Assembly: GCA_028684065.1 (NCBI GenBank)
Contig: JAQUGO010000002.1
Span: 363,428 to 427,427 of the forward strand
From: Sulfurospirillaceae bacterium
GTDB lineage: Bacteria > Campylobacterota > Campylobacteria > Campylobacterales > Sulfurospirillaceae
DNA: 64,000 nt
Reading direction: 5' to 3'
Shown here: in pieces, positions 28,842 to 38,586 of the stretch
Position numbering within the stretch: position 1 is the stretch's first letter
How the letters are laid out: the number at the start of each line of letters is the position of its first letter
Notes under the pieces: generated by a model
Seen by the model: only the letters and a program-made list of their open reading frames with translations
The model's database searches: none
Told to the model about the DNA's origin: nothing
Made by a program: the position numbers and the translations under genes

Positions 28842-30605
28842 TTACTTTTTCATATTAATAGCATTTTGTATCAATTGATCACTTGTTGTAATGCTTTTAG
28901 CATTGGCATCAAAAGCTTTTTGGGTAATAAGAAGTTCTGTTAAAGCAGTTGCATAGCTTACATTGCTTCCTTCAAGTTTATTACTGTAAATCTGAGATCC
29001 TAAAAAGGTTTCACCATCAGCATTGGTATAAAAAATAGGCTTGCCACTGTTTGAAGAAACACTAAAAAGTGTTGATGAAATTTGCTCAAGACCTTGGTCA
29101 TTTTGAAAATGATATAAAGCAACTTTAGCAATAGCAGAACTTCTACCATTACTAAAGTCAGCAATAACATTTCCATAGCCATCCATACCATAGTTGGTTA
29201 AAAAACCTTCATAATAACCATCAGAAGAAGAAATATTGGCTTTATCAAGGCTTGTACTTGAAACGAGTCCATCAAAGCTTCCAATTGTTCCAAGATTAAG
29301 TGTTAAGGGTGTACCCCCATTAGAGAGTGTTGGAATGGAATTACTTAATAATTCACCATTACCTCCAAAAGTGAGAGAACCTGTTTGATTGTCTACAATT
29401 TGATAAACTTTGTTAGAAGTAGTATCCACTTGGTAAAGTGTTGGGTCATAAATTTTTTTAACATTACCACCAGATGTATCATAGACAGCTGGGTCATAGG
29501 TTTGTGTTGGATCATATTGTGTAACAACATAATTCTCAAAAAATTTCAATATTTTTACATCGGCGTTCCATGTACTTCCTGAAATGGCTTGGGGAACTAC
29601 TTTTGTAAATGTCATATCTATAAAATCTTTATCACCTTCAGGGGAAATAATACCTGTTGTAAAGTGTTTTACATTGGCTATTTCTTGGTTTGTTTGAAGT
29701 TTGGCACTTACTGATAAGGGTTGACTTAGGTCTAAATCACTTACATCGTAATTTGCTAGATTCCAATTTAAAGAAGCATCAAGTGGCGTTGAAATAGAAA
29801 GTTTTTTACCATTGGTATCTGTGAGTGTTACTAAAATAGTATCACCAACTTGGGGGTCTAAAATTTCTGGTGTATTCGCAATGGTGCCACTGATATCGAC
29901 TGCATTAAGTGTTGAAGCTATTACTGTTGCAGGATAATCACTTGTATTTAAATCAATTTGAATGGGACCAATAGTAACTGTTGGATCAAGATTGGCACCG
30001 TAAGAAACATTTTGAGTTGCTTCAGCTGGAAAATAAAGTAAATCTGGCAATGTTACCTTACTTTGTTCTCCTACTGCACCTAGGGGTACATTACCTAACA
30101 TTGAAATAGCATAAGGTGTTGCTGAAGTTGATGTTGTCGTATTATAATACTGTCCAAATTTGTCAAGGGTTGCTTGGTCTAATGTTGTTGTTGTTATATT
30201 TCCACCTAAAGTGGACATAAGATAACTTCCACTTGCATCAACAAGATTACCTGCACCATCTATGTAAAACTCTCCAGCTCTAGTATAATAGATATTTCCA
30301 TCTTGTGCTTGAACACCAAACCAGCCTTCACCACTAATGGCTAAGTCAAAAGGATTGTCGGTATTTTGGAGAATGCCCTGTGAAAGATCTAATCCTGTTG
30401 TTTGACTTTGTGCTCCATGTCCTACATCGTTAGAAGTGGGATCAAAGTAGCTTCCCGTTAAAGCGGTTGAAAAGAGTGAAGAAAATTCTGGTATCTCACC
30501 ACGAAAGCCAAGAGTGCTAATATTGGAAATATTATTGGCCCATACATCCATACTGAATTGTTGGGTTTTAACACCTGAAATGCCATTGTAAAAGGAAGAG
30601 TTCAT
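28842..30605 (-). CDS. flgE: Flagellar hook-type protein FlgE, short paralog (587 aa)
   Basis: The N-terminus MNSSFYNGISGVKTQQFSMD with ANNISNISTLGFRGE, a LAISGEGWFGVQ core, and the C-terminal GSNVSYATALTELLITQKAF and KSITTSDQLIQNAINMKK are complete hook-protein ends. It is therefore a full paralog, not a fragment of the next gene. The middle domain is shorter than in the 978-aa copy. The gene lies 9 nt after flgD in a fliK-flgD-flgE unit. It may build a minor or junctional part of the hook, or form the hook in other conditions. Confidence 0.88.
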   Translation of the reverse strand: MNSSFYNGISGVKTQQFSMDVWANNISNISTLGFRGEIPEFSSLFSTALTGSYFDPTSNDVGHGAQSQTTGLDLSQGILQNTDNPFDLAISGEGWFGVQAQDGNIYYTRAGEFYIDGAGNLVDASGSYLMSTLGGNITTTTLDQATLDKFGQYYNTTTSTSATPYAISMLGNVPLGAVGEQSKVTLPDLLYFPAEATQNVSYGANLDPTVTIGPIQIDLNTSDYPATVIASTLNAVDISGTIANTPEILDPQVGDTILVTLTDTNGKKLSISTPLDASLNWNLANYDVSDLDLSQPLSVSAKLQTNQEIANVKHFTTGIISPEGDKDFIDMTFTKVVPQAISGSTWNADVKILKFFENYVVTQYDPTQTYDPAVYDTSGGNVKKIYDPTLYQVDTTSNKVYQIVDNQTGSLTFGGNGELLSNSIPTLSNGGTPLTLNLGTIGSFDGLVSSTSLDKANISSSDGYYEGFLTNYGMDGYGNVIADFSNGRSSAIAKVALYHFQNDQGLEQISSTLFSVSSNSGKPIFYTNADGETFLGSQIYSNKLEGSNVSYATALTELLITQKAFDANAKSITTSDQLIQNAINMKK

Positions 30606-30614
30606 TCTAAATTC

Positions 30615-31298
30615 CTAAAAAAACTCAACAATATAGCTCATTGGCACATAAGATGAGCCGAGTTTAATTAAAGGTGAACCATCTTCATAACGAACCGATT
30701 CCACAGGATAAATACCAAATTGAGTGCTTTGAGACGTATTGTCTTTATCTAGATACTCTGCTTTAACACTATAATAGTCAGAAGCTAATGGTGTTCCACT
30801 ACTATCCGCACCATCCCATTCAAAAGCTAATACACCACTTTTGCCTGCTTGATCTGCTAATGAAACTTTTCTAACAACATTGCCTTTTTTATCAGTAATA
30901 CTTAAAGTACCGTCTTTAATCTCTTTTTCAAAATAGACTTCAAATTTTGCTGTTTTACCTTTTTCGAGCGTGATTGCATTAGAACCAAGGCTGGCCATTT
31001 TCCCGATGGTTGAAATGGCTGCAAAATCTCTACTTGCACTAAGTTGTGTGGCTAAATCTTCAAGAGCTTTGTTGGTATTCGATGCTGATTCAAGTGTTGC
31101 TAATTGTGATGTTTGGGTTAAAATCTTATCAGAATCCATAGGAGCTGTTGGGTCTTGGTGTTGAAGTTCTACTAAAAGAAGCTTCATAAAAGAATCTTTA
31201 TCTAACACAGCACCAGGATTATTTGCTGTGGTTGCACTGGTATCGGTTTTTAGTCCTGTTGTTATTCCTGCATTGGTTGCTGAAGTTGTAGTTGCCAT
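30615..31298 (-). CDS. flgD: Flagellar hook assembly scaffold FlgD
   Basis: A 227-aa hook-cap protein needed for FlgE polymerisation. The N-terminal motif SFMKLLLVELQHQDPTAPMD with TQTSQLATLES is the FlgD signature. The C-terminal half contains the FlgD Ig-like/Tudor region (FEWDGADSSGTPLASDYYSV). It lies 12 nt after fliK and 9 nt before flgE, consistent with co-transcription. Confidence 0.95.
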   Translation of the reverse strand: MATTTSATNAGITTGLKTDTSATTANNPGAVLDKDSFMKLLLVELQHQDPTAPMDSDKILTQTSQLATLESASNTNKALEDLATQLSASRDFAAISTIGKMASLGSNAITLEKGKTAKFEVYFEKEIKDGTLSITDKKGNVVRKVSLADQAGKSGVLAFEWDGADSSGTPLASDYYSVKAEYLDKDNTSQSTQFGIYPVESVRYEDGSPLIKLGSSYVPMSYIVEFF

Positions 31299-31310
31299 TT
31301 TTTAATCCTT

Positions 31311-32924
31311 TTATACGTATCGTGGAACGACTAATTCTACCGTCGTTAATGTTTCATTGAAGGCGTCTTCGCCTAAATCTTCTAAATTTTTAGTATTGTT
31401 TTTTGAGTGATTTTGTTGCTGTTCATTTTTTTGTTGGTCGCTAAAGTTCATCTCTAAATTGGTAAATCCCATATTGACCAAAGCATTTTTAAATTCGGCT
31501 TGATTTTGGGTAAATAAGCTCATCGTATTAGAATTTGATGAAATGTTGACATGTAGATTATTCCCTCTGGTTAAAAGAGTTACATCTACCTCTCCTAAAT
31601 TTTTAGGATTGAGGGCAAGTTCAACTTTCATAATAGGAGGTTTATAATTTTCAATTTTCTCTCTTAAATCATTTGCAAACTGATTGAGGCTCTCTTTAGA
31701 TGTTGTGACAGTCTGCTTGACAGTTAATTCTTGTTTTTGGGTGGATTTTATTTCAACTTTTAGGTCATTATTGGTGTGTTTATCTTCATTGTTTTCAGAA
31801 ACAATTTCTTCGGATGAACTAGTAATAGGTGTTGCGACTTGTACAGGTTCAGTTCCTTTAGTTGGAAGTGGTTTTTCAAGTTTAATCGTTTGTAAAATAG
31901 CTTCTGTTAAGCCTTTTGAATTGGTGGTACTATTATCAATCTTTGGTTCATTAATACGTGTTATAACAGAAGGAGTTTTAACCTCGATTTCTTCAGATTT
32001 TTCACTTGTCTTAGTGGGTATTTCTACTTTGATTTTAGTATCCACTTTTTTTTCTTCAGTGATTGGAATAGCTGCCTTTTGTACGGCAATTTCTGTTGGT
32101 GTAGGTGTTGATTTTTTATTGCTTAAATTTTCTTCTACTATAACTTTTATCTCTTCAGTAGATTGCTTTTTATTATCGCTATTTATGTCAGTAGTTTGAG
32201 TGATTTTAACTTCGACTTTTGGTTTTTCTACGCTTTCTTTTGACATAAAATCTTTAAGAGCAGAAGAGGGTTCCATAGATTTTTCATTTTGCACATTTTT
32301 TTTCTCTAAGGGACTAATAGAAGGTGTTTTATCAAAGCTTTCTACCTCTTCTTGTGATATTTTACTTATCTCATCAGCATTGTCAAAAAAATTGTTCTGA
32401 GTTAATTGTGGGAACGTTTTTTCTAAAGATTCAATTTTTTCTTGCGAAAAGGTTAGTTTATCTAAGCCAAGGTTGTATTTTTTAGATAAAGCTAAGAGGT
32501 CGGTAATATTTTTAACTTCACTAAATTCTTTGAGTGCTACTTCATTATTAAGTACCTTCTCTAATCGTGAAGAGGATGACTTTAGCGTTGGAAATATTGT
32601 GTCTTGTGTGCCATTTTTAAGGGCACTGAAAATTTTTAACATATCATCTAACAGATGTTCATCCACACTTTTTGCATCTTTAGTTGACGCTTTTGTCTTT
32701 TTTGTTTCAGTTAATGTTTCTTCACTGGTTAACTCTTTTTGGACATTTTTAGTGGTAGTTTTTGTGCTACTTTGATTGTCCATTAATTGTGCAAGCATAA
32801 TAGAAATAAAGCTTTTAGTATCTTTCATATCATTTGATTTTGCACTATCACTTTTTTTTGATTCTCCACTCATAGCAAGGCTAAGAGGGCTTTGTGCTTT
32901 TACAAAAGAAGTAACATCTGGCAT
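31311..32924 (-). CDS. fliK: Flagellar hook-length control protein FliK
   Basis: A 537-aa protein. A long, low-complexity Lys/Glu/Ser/Thr-rich N-terminal ruler region (about residues 15-400) is followed by the compact FliK C-terminal domain, with KVELALNPKNLGEVDVTLL and a Gln-rich tail. It measures hook length and triggers the export-apparatus switch through FlhB. First gene of the hook unit, preceded by a sigma-54-type promoter. Its long ruler could match the long hook subunit encoded downstream, but this is inference. Confidence 0.9.
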   Translation of the reverse strand: MPDVTSFVKAQSPLSLAMSGESKKSDSAKSNDMKDTKSFISIMLAQLMDNQSSTKTTTKNVQKELTSEETLTETKKTKASTKDAKSVDEHLLDDMLKIFSALKNGTQDTIFPTLKSSSSRLEKVLNNEVALKEFSEVKNITDLLALSKKYNLGLDKLTFSQEKIESLEKTFPQLTQNNFFDNADEISKISQEEVESFDKTPSISPLEKKNVQNEKSMEPSSALKDFMSKESVEKPKVEVKITQTTDINSDNKKQSTEEIKVIVEENLSNKKSTPTPTEIAVQKAAIPITEEKKVDTKIKVEIPTKTSEKSEEIEVKTPSVITRINEPKIDNSTTNSKGLTEAILQTIKLEKPLPTKGTEPVQVATPITSSSEEIVSENNEDKHTNNDLKVEIKSTQKQELTVKQTVTTSKESLNQFANDLREKIENYKPPIMKVELALNPKNLGEVDVTLLTRGNNLHVNISSNSNTMSLFTQNQAEFKNALVNMGFTNLEMNFSDQQKNEQQQNHSKNNTKNLEDLGEDAFNETLTTVELVVPRYV

Positions 32925-32973
32925 CGTCTCTCGCTTTCAAAATTAGATTAAAAAGAATTTCATACTAAAGCAA

Positions 32974-32989
32974 AGCAAAATACATTCCA
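32974..32989 (-). promoter_or_regulatory. Sigma-54 promoter of fliK-flgD-flgE
   Basis: TGGAATGTATTTTGCT on the minus strand has GG-N10-GC spacing and a TTGC -12 box. It is 50 nt upstream of the fliK ATG. Confidence 0.78.
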
Positions 32990-33066
32990 TACTTTGATAT
33001 AAGCAATAATATTTCGAGACGATTACCTTAACATGTAAGGCTATTTTACATTTAGTAATAAAATGG

Positions 33067-33072
33067 TATAAT
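33067..33072 (+). promoter_or_regulatory. -10 box of typA
   Basis: TATAAT within TGGTATAATCGC, about 80 nt before the typA start. It lies in the divergent fliK/typA spacer. Confidence 0.55.
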
Positions 33073-33154
33073 CGCTCAACTTTACTTCTTAAAATACAAA
33101 AATCAAACACTTTTTATTTGAGATGGGAAAACGCCAAAATTACAGGAGATTTTT

Positions 33155-34954
33155 TTGCAAGACTTTAGAAATATTGCCGTCATCGCACACGTTGACCACG
33201 GCAAAACCACATTGGTAGATGAATTATTAAAACAATCAGGAACATACACTGCGCATCAAAAAGTTGAAGAGCGCGCAATGGATAGTAATGATCTTGAAAA
33301 AGAAAGAGGCATTACTATTTTGTCTAAAAATACAGCGATTCGCTACAAAGAGACAAAAATTAACATTATTGACACTCCAGGTCACGCCGATTTTGGTGGC
33401 GAGGTAGAGCGTGTCTTAAAAATGGTCGATGGTGTTTTATTGTTGGTTGATGCCCAAGAAGGTGTTATGCCACAAACAAAATTCGTAGTAAAAAAAGCGC
33501 TCAGCCTTGGTCTTTGCCCAATTGTAGTCATTAATAAAATCGATAAACCAGCGGCTGATGCAGAGCGTGTTGTTGATGAAGTATTTGACCTTCTTGTAGC
33601 GCTTGGTGCCAATGACCAACAACTTGAATTTCCTATTATTTATGCAGCCGCTCGTGATGGCTATGCAAAATACAATATGGCTGATGAAAATAAAAACTTC
33701 GAGCCACTTTTTGAAACCATTATTGCGCATGTTCCAAAACCTTCAGGTTCTGCTGAAAACCCATTGCAACTTCAAGTGTTCACCCTTGATTATGACAACT
33801 ATGTTGGAAAAATTGGAATTGCACGTATTTTTAATGGAACTATTAAGAAAAATGAAACGGTTATGCTTGCCAAAGCTGATGGAGAACAATTACGTGGACG
33901 TATTTCAAAACTCATTGGTTTTCATGGTCTTGAGCGTATTGATATTACTGAAGCAGAAAGTGGTGATATCGTAGCGATTGCTGGTTTTGAAACCCTTGAT
34001 GTAGGTGATAGTATCGTTGATCCTAATAATCCAATTCCACTTGATCCATTGCACATTGAAGAGCCAACGCTTTCGGTTGTATTTGGTGTTAATGACTCTC
34101 CATTTGCGGGACTTGATGGTAAATATGTCACATCTAATAAAATCAATGAACGCCTTGAAGCTGAGATGAAAACAAACATCGCTATGCGTTATGAAAACGC
34201 AGGTGAAGGTAAATTTAAAGTTTCTGGCCGTGGAGAACTTCAAATTACGATTTTGGCTGAAAATATGAGACGTGAAGGGTTTGAGTTTTCTCTAGCGCGT
34301 CCTGAAGTTATCATTAAAGAAGAAAATGGCGTCAAAGTGGAGCCATATGAGCATTTAGTCGTCGATGTTCCTGATGAATTTACCGGAACCGTTATTGAAA
34401 AATTGGGTCGTAAAAAAGCGGAAATGAAAGCGATGAACCCAACGGGAGATGGTCAAACGAGAATTGAGTTTGAAATTCCTGCACGTGGTCTTATTGGTTT
34501 TCGTGGACAGTTTTTGACTGATACCAAAGGTGAGGGTGTCATGAACCACTCATTTTTAGATTTTAGACCACTGAGTGGTGAAGTAGAACACCGTAAAAAT
34601 GGAGCACTTACCTCCATGGAAGATGGTACGGCAATGGGTTATTCACTCTTTAGTTTACAAGAGAGAGGCACACTTTTTATTGATGCACAAGTAAAAGTCT
34701 ATTGCGGTATGATTATTGGTGAGCATTCACGTACCAACGACTTAGATGTAAACCCTATTAAAGGAAAAGCTCAAAGTAACGTAAGAAGTAGCGGTGCAGA
34801 TGAAGCAATTAAACTGGTTCCACCTCGTAAAATGAACTTAGAATTAGCCCTTGAATGGATTGAAAATGATGAACTCGTGGAAGTAACACCTATCAATATT
34901 CGTATTCGCAAAAAATTCTTAGACCCAACTCAACGTAAACGAGCAAGTCGCTAA
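33155..34954 (+). CDS. typA: Ribosome-binding GTPase TypA/BipA
   Basis: A 599-aa translational GTPase. The G domain has AHVDHGKTT (P-loop), RGITI (switch I), DTPGHADF and NKID. Domains II, III and V and the BipA-specific C-terminal domain follow ([29 protein letters not shown]). It binds the ribosome and supports 50S assembly and stress adaptation. The start is TTG at 33155, with CAGGAG 6 nt upstream. Its 3' end is followed by a strong terminator hairpin. Confidence 0.97.
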   Translation: MQDFRNIAVIAHVDHGKTTLVDELLKQSGTYTAHQKVEERAMDSNDLEKERGITILSKNTAIRYKETKINIIDTPGHADFGGEVERVLKMVDGVLLLVDAQEGVMPQTKFVVKKALSLGLCPIVVINKIDKPAADAERVVDEVFDLLVALGANDQQLEFPIIYAAARDGYAKYNMADENKNFEPLFETIIAHVPKPSGSAENPLQLQVFTLDYDNYVGKIGIARIFNGTIKKNETVMLAKADGEQLRGRISKLIGFHGLERIDITEAESGDIVAIAGFETLDVGDSIVDPNNPIPLDPLHIEEPTLSVVFGVNDSPFAGLDGKYVTSNKINERLEAEMKTNIAMRYENAGEGKFKVSGRGELQITILAENMRREGFEFSLARPEVIIKEENGVKVEPYEHLVVDVPDEFTGTVIEKLGRKKAEMKAMNPTGDGQTRIEFEIPARGLIGFRGQFLTDTKGEGVMNHSFLDFRPLSGEVEHRKNGALTSMEDGTAMGYSLFSLQERGTLFIDAQVKVYCGMIIGEHSRTNDLDVNPIKGKAQSNVRSSGADEAIKLVPPRKMNLELALEWIENDELVEVTPINIRIRKKFLDPTQRKRASR

Positions 34955-34961
34955 ACCTTGG

Positions 34962-34992
34962 TACATGTAAGGGAAAATATCCCTTACATGTA
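34962..34992 (+). terminator. Terminator hairpin after typA
   Basis: A perfect 13-bp stem TACATGTAAGGGA / TCCCTTACATGTA with a 5-nt loop, right after the typA stop. It lacks a strong U-tract. The stem is built from the recurrent TTACATGTAA word seen elsewhere in the window. Confidence 0.65.
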
Positions 34993-35037
34993 GTATAAAA
35001 GGCTTGTCATAATTACTTTCTTTACTAAGGAGAGCAG

Positions 35038-35595
35038 ATGCAAACGTTTTTAATTGTTGTCGGTATTATCATGTTTGTTGTCATACTAATGTATAACAGC
35101 CTTATTGCTAAAAAAAATCAGGTTAGCAATATTTTTGCAAGTCTTGATGCGATGCTCAAAAAACGCTATGATCTCCTTCCCAATCTTGTCGCTTCAGTTC
35201 AAGAATATACCCATCATGAAAAAACAACGCTTGAGCAGATAACTACACTTCGTTCACATGCTTTAAGTGGCACTAAAAACACACAAGAAACAATAGAGCT
35301 TGATGCCAATTTTTCAAAACTTTTAGGTGGCTTGATGGTGTCTGTTGAAAATTACCCTGATTTGAAAGCCAATGAAAATTTTTTGCATCTTCAACATACG
35401 CTTAATGAACTTGAGGAACAAATTTCTGCCGCAAGACGAGCTTACAATCAAAGTGTGACAGATTTTAACAATGCATTAGAAATGTTTCCTACGAATATGA
35501 TGGCTGGTTTTATGCGATTAGAGCATCAAGCACTTTTTGAGACATCCATACCAGAACGTAATACGGTGGATATTAAAAAAATTTTTAAACACTAA
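35038..35595 (+). CDS. lemA: LemA family protein
   Basis: A 185-aa protein with one N-terminal transmembrane helix (residues 3-20) and a helical soluble domain. The LemA signature is KKNQVSNIFASLDAMLKKRYDLLPNLV, then ARRAYNQSVTDFNNALEMFPTN. AAGGAGAG precedes the ATG. It stands 7 nt before a DUF3137 gene; this pair is common in proteobacteria. The molecular role of LemA proteins is not settled. Confidence 0.93.
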   Translation: MQTFLIVVGIIMFVVILMYNSLIAKKNQVSNIFASLDAMLKKRYDLLPNLVASVQEYTHHEKTTLEQITTLRSHALSGTKNTQETIELDANFSKLLGGLMVSVENYPDLKANENFLHLQHTLNELEEQISAARRAYNQSVTDFNNALEMFPTNMMAGFMRLEHQALFETSIPERNTVDIKKIFKH

Positions 35596-35602
35596 GTAAG
35601 TT

Positions 35603-36568
35603 ATGCAAACCAACGTATCATCCTTAATGGATTTTTTTTATGAAAAAATGTATGGTGATTTAAAAATTCTTGAGCAAGATAGATTAGCAATTGTTGCAAA
35701 ACTTCAAAAAACAGCCATAATACTAAGTTTAGTAGGTGTTATGGTCTTCTTTATCCTTACACGATCTTTTCCTTTGACATTTTTGCAAGCATTTGCGTTA
35801 GTGGGTACTTTATTGTTTTTGATATACATGTTTATTTATCGTCATCTTAGCAGTGGGTATCGACTTTTATTTAAAGAAGAAGTGATTGCAAAAATTGTTC
35901 AATTTATTGACCCTTCTTTACTGTATCAAGCCAATAAGCACATCAGTGAAAAAGAATATACCACTAGTGAGCTTTTTTCTGAGAATTTTGATAGACTTAG
36001 TGGTAATGATCTTGTGCAAGGTACCATTAATGGTGTAAATCTTAAATTTTCAGATTTACATGTAGAAAAGCAAATGAAAGATAAAGAAGGCAGAGAACAT
36101 TGGGAGAGTATCTTTCAAGGGCTCTTTTTTATAGTAGATTTTAATAAGCACTTCACCTATAAAACTGTGGTGTTACCCGAGATTGCAAGTAATACTTTTG
36201 GCATTTTAGGTGAATGGATTCAAGAGTTCAATAAAAGCCATGGTGAACTTGTGAAGCTTGATAATCCTGCGTTTGAAAAATTATTTGTGGTTTATGGTAA
36301 TCAGATAGAGAGTCGTTACATTCTTTCACCATCTATGATGGAGCGGATACTTGATTTTAAAGCCAAAACAGGAAAAGTGTTGTCCATAAGTTTTATTCCT
36401 TCAAAAATGTATCTGTGTGTTGATTACAAAAAAGATCTCTTTGAGCCGATATTGACACAATCACTATTAGATTTTGCACCTATAAAAGAGTATTTTAAGC
36501 TTTTATCGCTTATCTTAGGAATTGTAGAGGCTTTTAAATTGGATGAAAAAATTTGGAGTAAGAGGTAA
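35603..36568 (+). CDS. DUF3137 membrane protein
   Basis: A 321-aa protein with two adjacent transmembrane segments (about residues 34-55 and 59-76) after a short cytosolic start. A large soluble domain follows, with LVQGTINGVNLKFSDLHVEKQ and FQGLFFIVDFNK motifs characteristic of DUF3137. It is coupled to lemA (7-nt gap) and to the FliL-like gene (5-nt gap). Function is unknown in the family; partnership with LemA is inferred from conserved adjacency. Confidence 0.8.
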   Translation: MQTNVSSLMDFFYEKMYGDLKILEQDRLAIVAKLQKTAIILSLVGVMVFFILTRSFPLTFLQAFALVGTLLFLIYMFIYRHLSSGYRLLFKEEVIAKIVQFIDPSLLYQANKHISEKEYTTSELFSENFDRLSGNDLVQGTINGVNLKFSDLHVEKQMKDKEGREHWESIFQGLFFIVDFNKHFTYKTVVLPEIASNTFGILGEWIQEFNKSHGELVKLDNPAFEKLFVVYGNQIESRYILSPSMMERILDFKAKTGKVLSISFIPSKMYLCVDYKKDLFEPILTQSLLDFAPIKEYFKLLSLILGIVEAFKLDEKIWSKR

Positions 36569-36573
36569 AGTGA

Positions 36574-37026
36574 ATGCGGAATGATTTATTACTAAAGGTA
36601 TCACTGGCAATTCTTGTGGCATTGATGATTTTAGGGTTTATTACCATTAAATTTATTCTGAATGATAGTCCCACACCGATGTATACTTCTTCGCCAAGTC
36701 AAATTAAAGTCAGTAATATGAGTACAGATCCGTTAGAATTAAGTCTGGATACTATTTTTATCAATATTCATGCTTCTAAATACAAAATGCTTAAAATAGA
36801 CCTTGCTTTTAAAATGAAAAGTTCAAGCGATAAAAAAAGACTTTCTGGCAATATCGAAAATGTAAGAAATGCTATTTTGCAATATTTAGCCTTTATGGAT
36901 GCCAACAATCTTGATACTGAAAAAGGAAAAGAAAACCTCAAACAAGATTTGATAGATTTAATGGGCAATAATTTTAGTGCACGCGTTGAAGCCGTTTATT
37001 TTAAAAATATTATTATTTCTCCTTGA
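36574..37026 (+). CDS. FliL-like protein
   Basis: A 150-aa protein with one N-terminal transmembrane helix (about residues 9-29) and a periplasmic domain. Its C-terminal half (NVRNAILQYLAFMDANNLDT, LKQDLIDLMGN and VYFKNIIISP) matches the FliL pattern, which ends in a (V/I)YFTxFIIQ-like strand. FliL binds the flagellar stator. Here the gene sits with lemA and DUF3137 instead of with fliM/fliN, so it may be a paralog with another partner. Its last 14 nt overlap the convergent MFS gene. Confidence 0.65.
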   Translation: MRNDLLLKVSLAILVALMILGFITIKFILNDSPTPMYTSSPSQIKVSNMSTDPLELSLDTIFINIHASKYKMLKIDLAFKMKSSSDKKRLSGNIENVRNAILQYLAFMDANNLDTEKGKENLKQDLIDLMGNNFSARVEAVYFKNIIISP

Positions 37027-38107
37027 AGAGAAAGAGAGCCCCTAGAGATAACGCAGAAACACAACTTGCATAGAGATAAAGATAAGGTCCATAAAAATAA
37101 CCTGCTACAAGTGCTCCAATAAAACCACCAAGTCCAAAGGAAAATCCATAATAAAATTGTGCTGCCAATTTTCGATGCTTATAAAGAGTATATAACAGGC
37201 TAAGGGCAGCAGTATGGTGCAAGGCAAAGCTAAAGGCGTGTAAGGATTGTGTGGCATAGGCAACAAACAACGAAGAAGGAAATAGAAAAAGTAAGAGCCA
37301 ACGTATCATTGTTGATAAAACACCTATTTTAACCAACGTAAGAAGCTTAAAAGTTTTAAATAAAGGTGCTTGAAAATAAAATAGAAGTATTTCACAGATA
37401 ACGCCAAAAGCCCATAAATAACTTGTTACCTCAAGGCTAATACCATGGGATGTCTCATAAATTGTAAAAAAATTATAAAAAGCACCGAAACTCATTTGCA
37501 TTAAAAAAAGGCTAATCCACAAGAAAGTTGCTTTTGAAAAGTTGAGTCCTCGCTCCAATGGTGTATTAGTAGAGGGTGAAGAGGATTCATTGCATGTAAG
37601 TAGATAAGCAAATAATACTGTAAAACTCATACCTGCAAGTAAATAATGTAAGCCATTTGTATAATTATCTAAATGACGTGCTAAAATAATGCCCACGAGC
37701 ATAAAACCTATAGAGCCAAAGAGCCTAGCACGTCCAAATCTCTCTTTTTGTAAATGTTCCATGGCATAGGTCTCAACATATGGCAAAATAAGCCCCGAGG
37801 AAGCACCAAGCAGCATGTTTGGAAACATAAAAAGATAAAAATTATCAATTGTGATATAAAAAAGTAAAGCAGCACTTATGCCACCCATTAAAGCTATATA
37901 AAAAACAGTGCGTGTTAGTTCTATTTTTTTTAAAAATAAAAATGGTATAAAAAAACGCATTAAAGGTGCCATGGCAAAAATAGCACCTATTTGAAGGGTA
38001 CTATAATGGAGCGTTTGTAAAATTTTTGGCAAAAAGATAACGTAAACACCTGTTACAACAAAATAAAAAAAGAAAAATCCAGAGATTTTAAAAAAAATAA
38101 TACGCAT
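37013..38107 (-). CDS. MFS_1-like transporter (HcaT/PPP family)
   Basis: A 364-aa inner-membrane protein with about 12 hydrophobic segments. The motif HLQKERFGRARLFGSIGFMLVG at the TM4-5 region is typical of the phenylpropionate permease-like MFS_1-like family. The substrate is unknown. It is the last gene of the secG-to-MFS series, 6 nt after an RDD gene, and overlaps the convergent FliL-like gene by 14 nt. Confidence 0.8.
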   Translation of the reverse strand: MRIIFFKISGFFFFYFVVTGVYVIFLPKILQTLHYSTLQIGAIFAMAPLMRFFIPFLFLKKIELTRTVFYIALMGGISAALLFYITIDNFYLFMFPNMLLGASSGLILPYVETYAMEHLQKERFGRARLFGSIGFMLVGIILARHLDNYTNGLHYLLAGMSFTVLFAYLLTCNESSSPSTNTPLERGLNFSKATFLWISLFLMQMSFGAFYNFFTIYETSHGISLEVTSYLWAFGVICEILLFYFQAPLFKTFKLLTLVKIGVLSTMIRWLLLFLFPSSLFVAYATQSLHAFSFALHHTAALSLLYTLYKHRKLAAQFYYGFSFGLGGFIGALVAGYFYGPYLYLYASCVSALSLGALFLFKEK

Positions 38108-38113
38108 AGCTTA

Positions 38114-38584
38114 TTAGTGTATTTCGATAAGTGCAGTATGTGAGAGAATATCATAAAATGTTTGTTTGTCCTTGCGAAATAGTGGAGCTAACAAGCCAAA
38201 AAGCGAGATAGATGTCACTATAAAAAGAAAGTAGCGAAAGCAAAGTTTGAGCAGCGTTGGCTTTTCTTGCGTGGTACTATCGATAAGTTTTAAATTGTAG
38301 GCTTTCATGCCAGGTGTTTGTACTTTAAAATACAAAAAAATCGTTGTAATACAAAAATGAGGCACTATGATAAGAAGCCAGCCCGTTAGCATATGCTCAC
38401 CAAAGGCTTCACGAGAGCCAAAAATAGCGTAAAAGACGAGGTATAAAAGAGGCATAACAATCATAAAGGAGTCAATAATAATAGCTTTTAGACGTGAAAA
38501 GAGTGGAGAGTATGCCATGGTGGGTAAAGCGTGCTTGGATGTTCCTTTGTGATGAACACCCTTTTTGGCATCTCTCCAACGCAC
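38114..38584 (-). CDS. RDD family membrane protein
   Basis: A 156-aa protein with about four hydrophobic segments. The RDD start motif appears as SRLKAIIIDSFMIVMPLLY, with the conserved R and D, and FKVQTPGMKAYNLKLID is the second family block. Some RDD proteins act as Na+/H+ antiporters, most are uncharacterised. The N-terminal 25 basic residues are atypical. It follows pyrE after 2 nt. Confidence 0.85.
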   Translation of the reverse strand: MRWRDAKKGVHHKGTSKHALPTMAYSPLFSRLKAIIIDSFMIVMPLLYLVFYAIFGSREAFGEHMLTGWLLIIVPHFCITTIFLYFKVQTPGMKAYNLKLIDSTTQEKPTLLKLCFRYFLFIVTSISLFGLLAPLFRKDKQTFYDILSHTALIEIH

Positions 38585-38586
38585 GC

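Noticed and set aside
25792..30605. One hook gene split by a frameshift
   Set aside because: Each reading frame has its own complete N- and C-terminal hook motifs, and a promoter lies between them.
31684..32775. Plus-strand Ser/Val-rich frames opposite fliK
   Set aside because: They mirror the low-complexity Lys/Glu/Thr ruler of FliK on the other strand and have no independent support.
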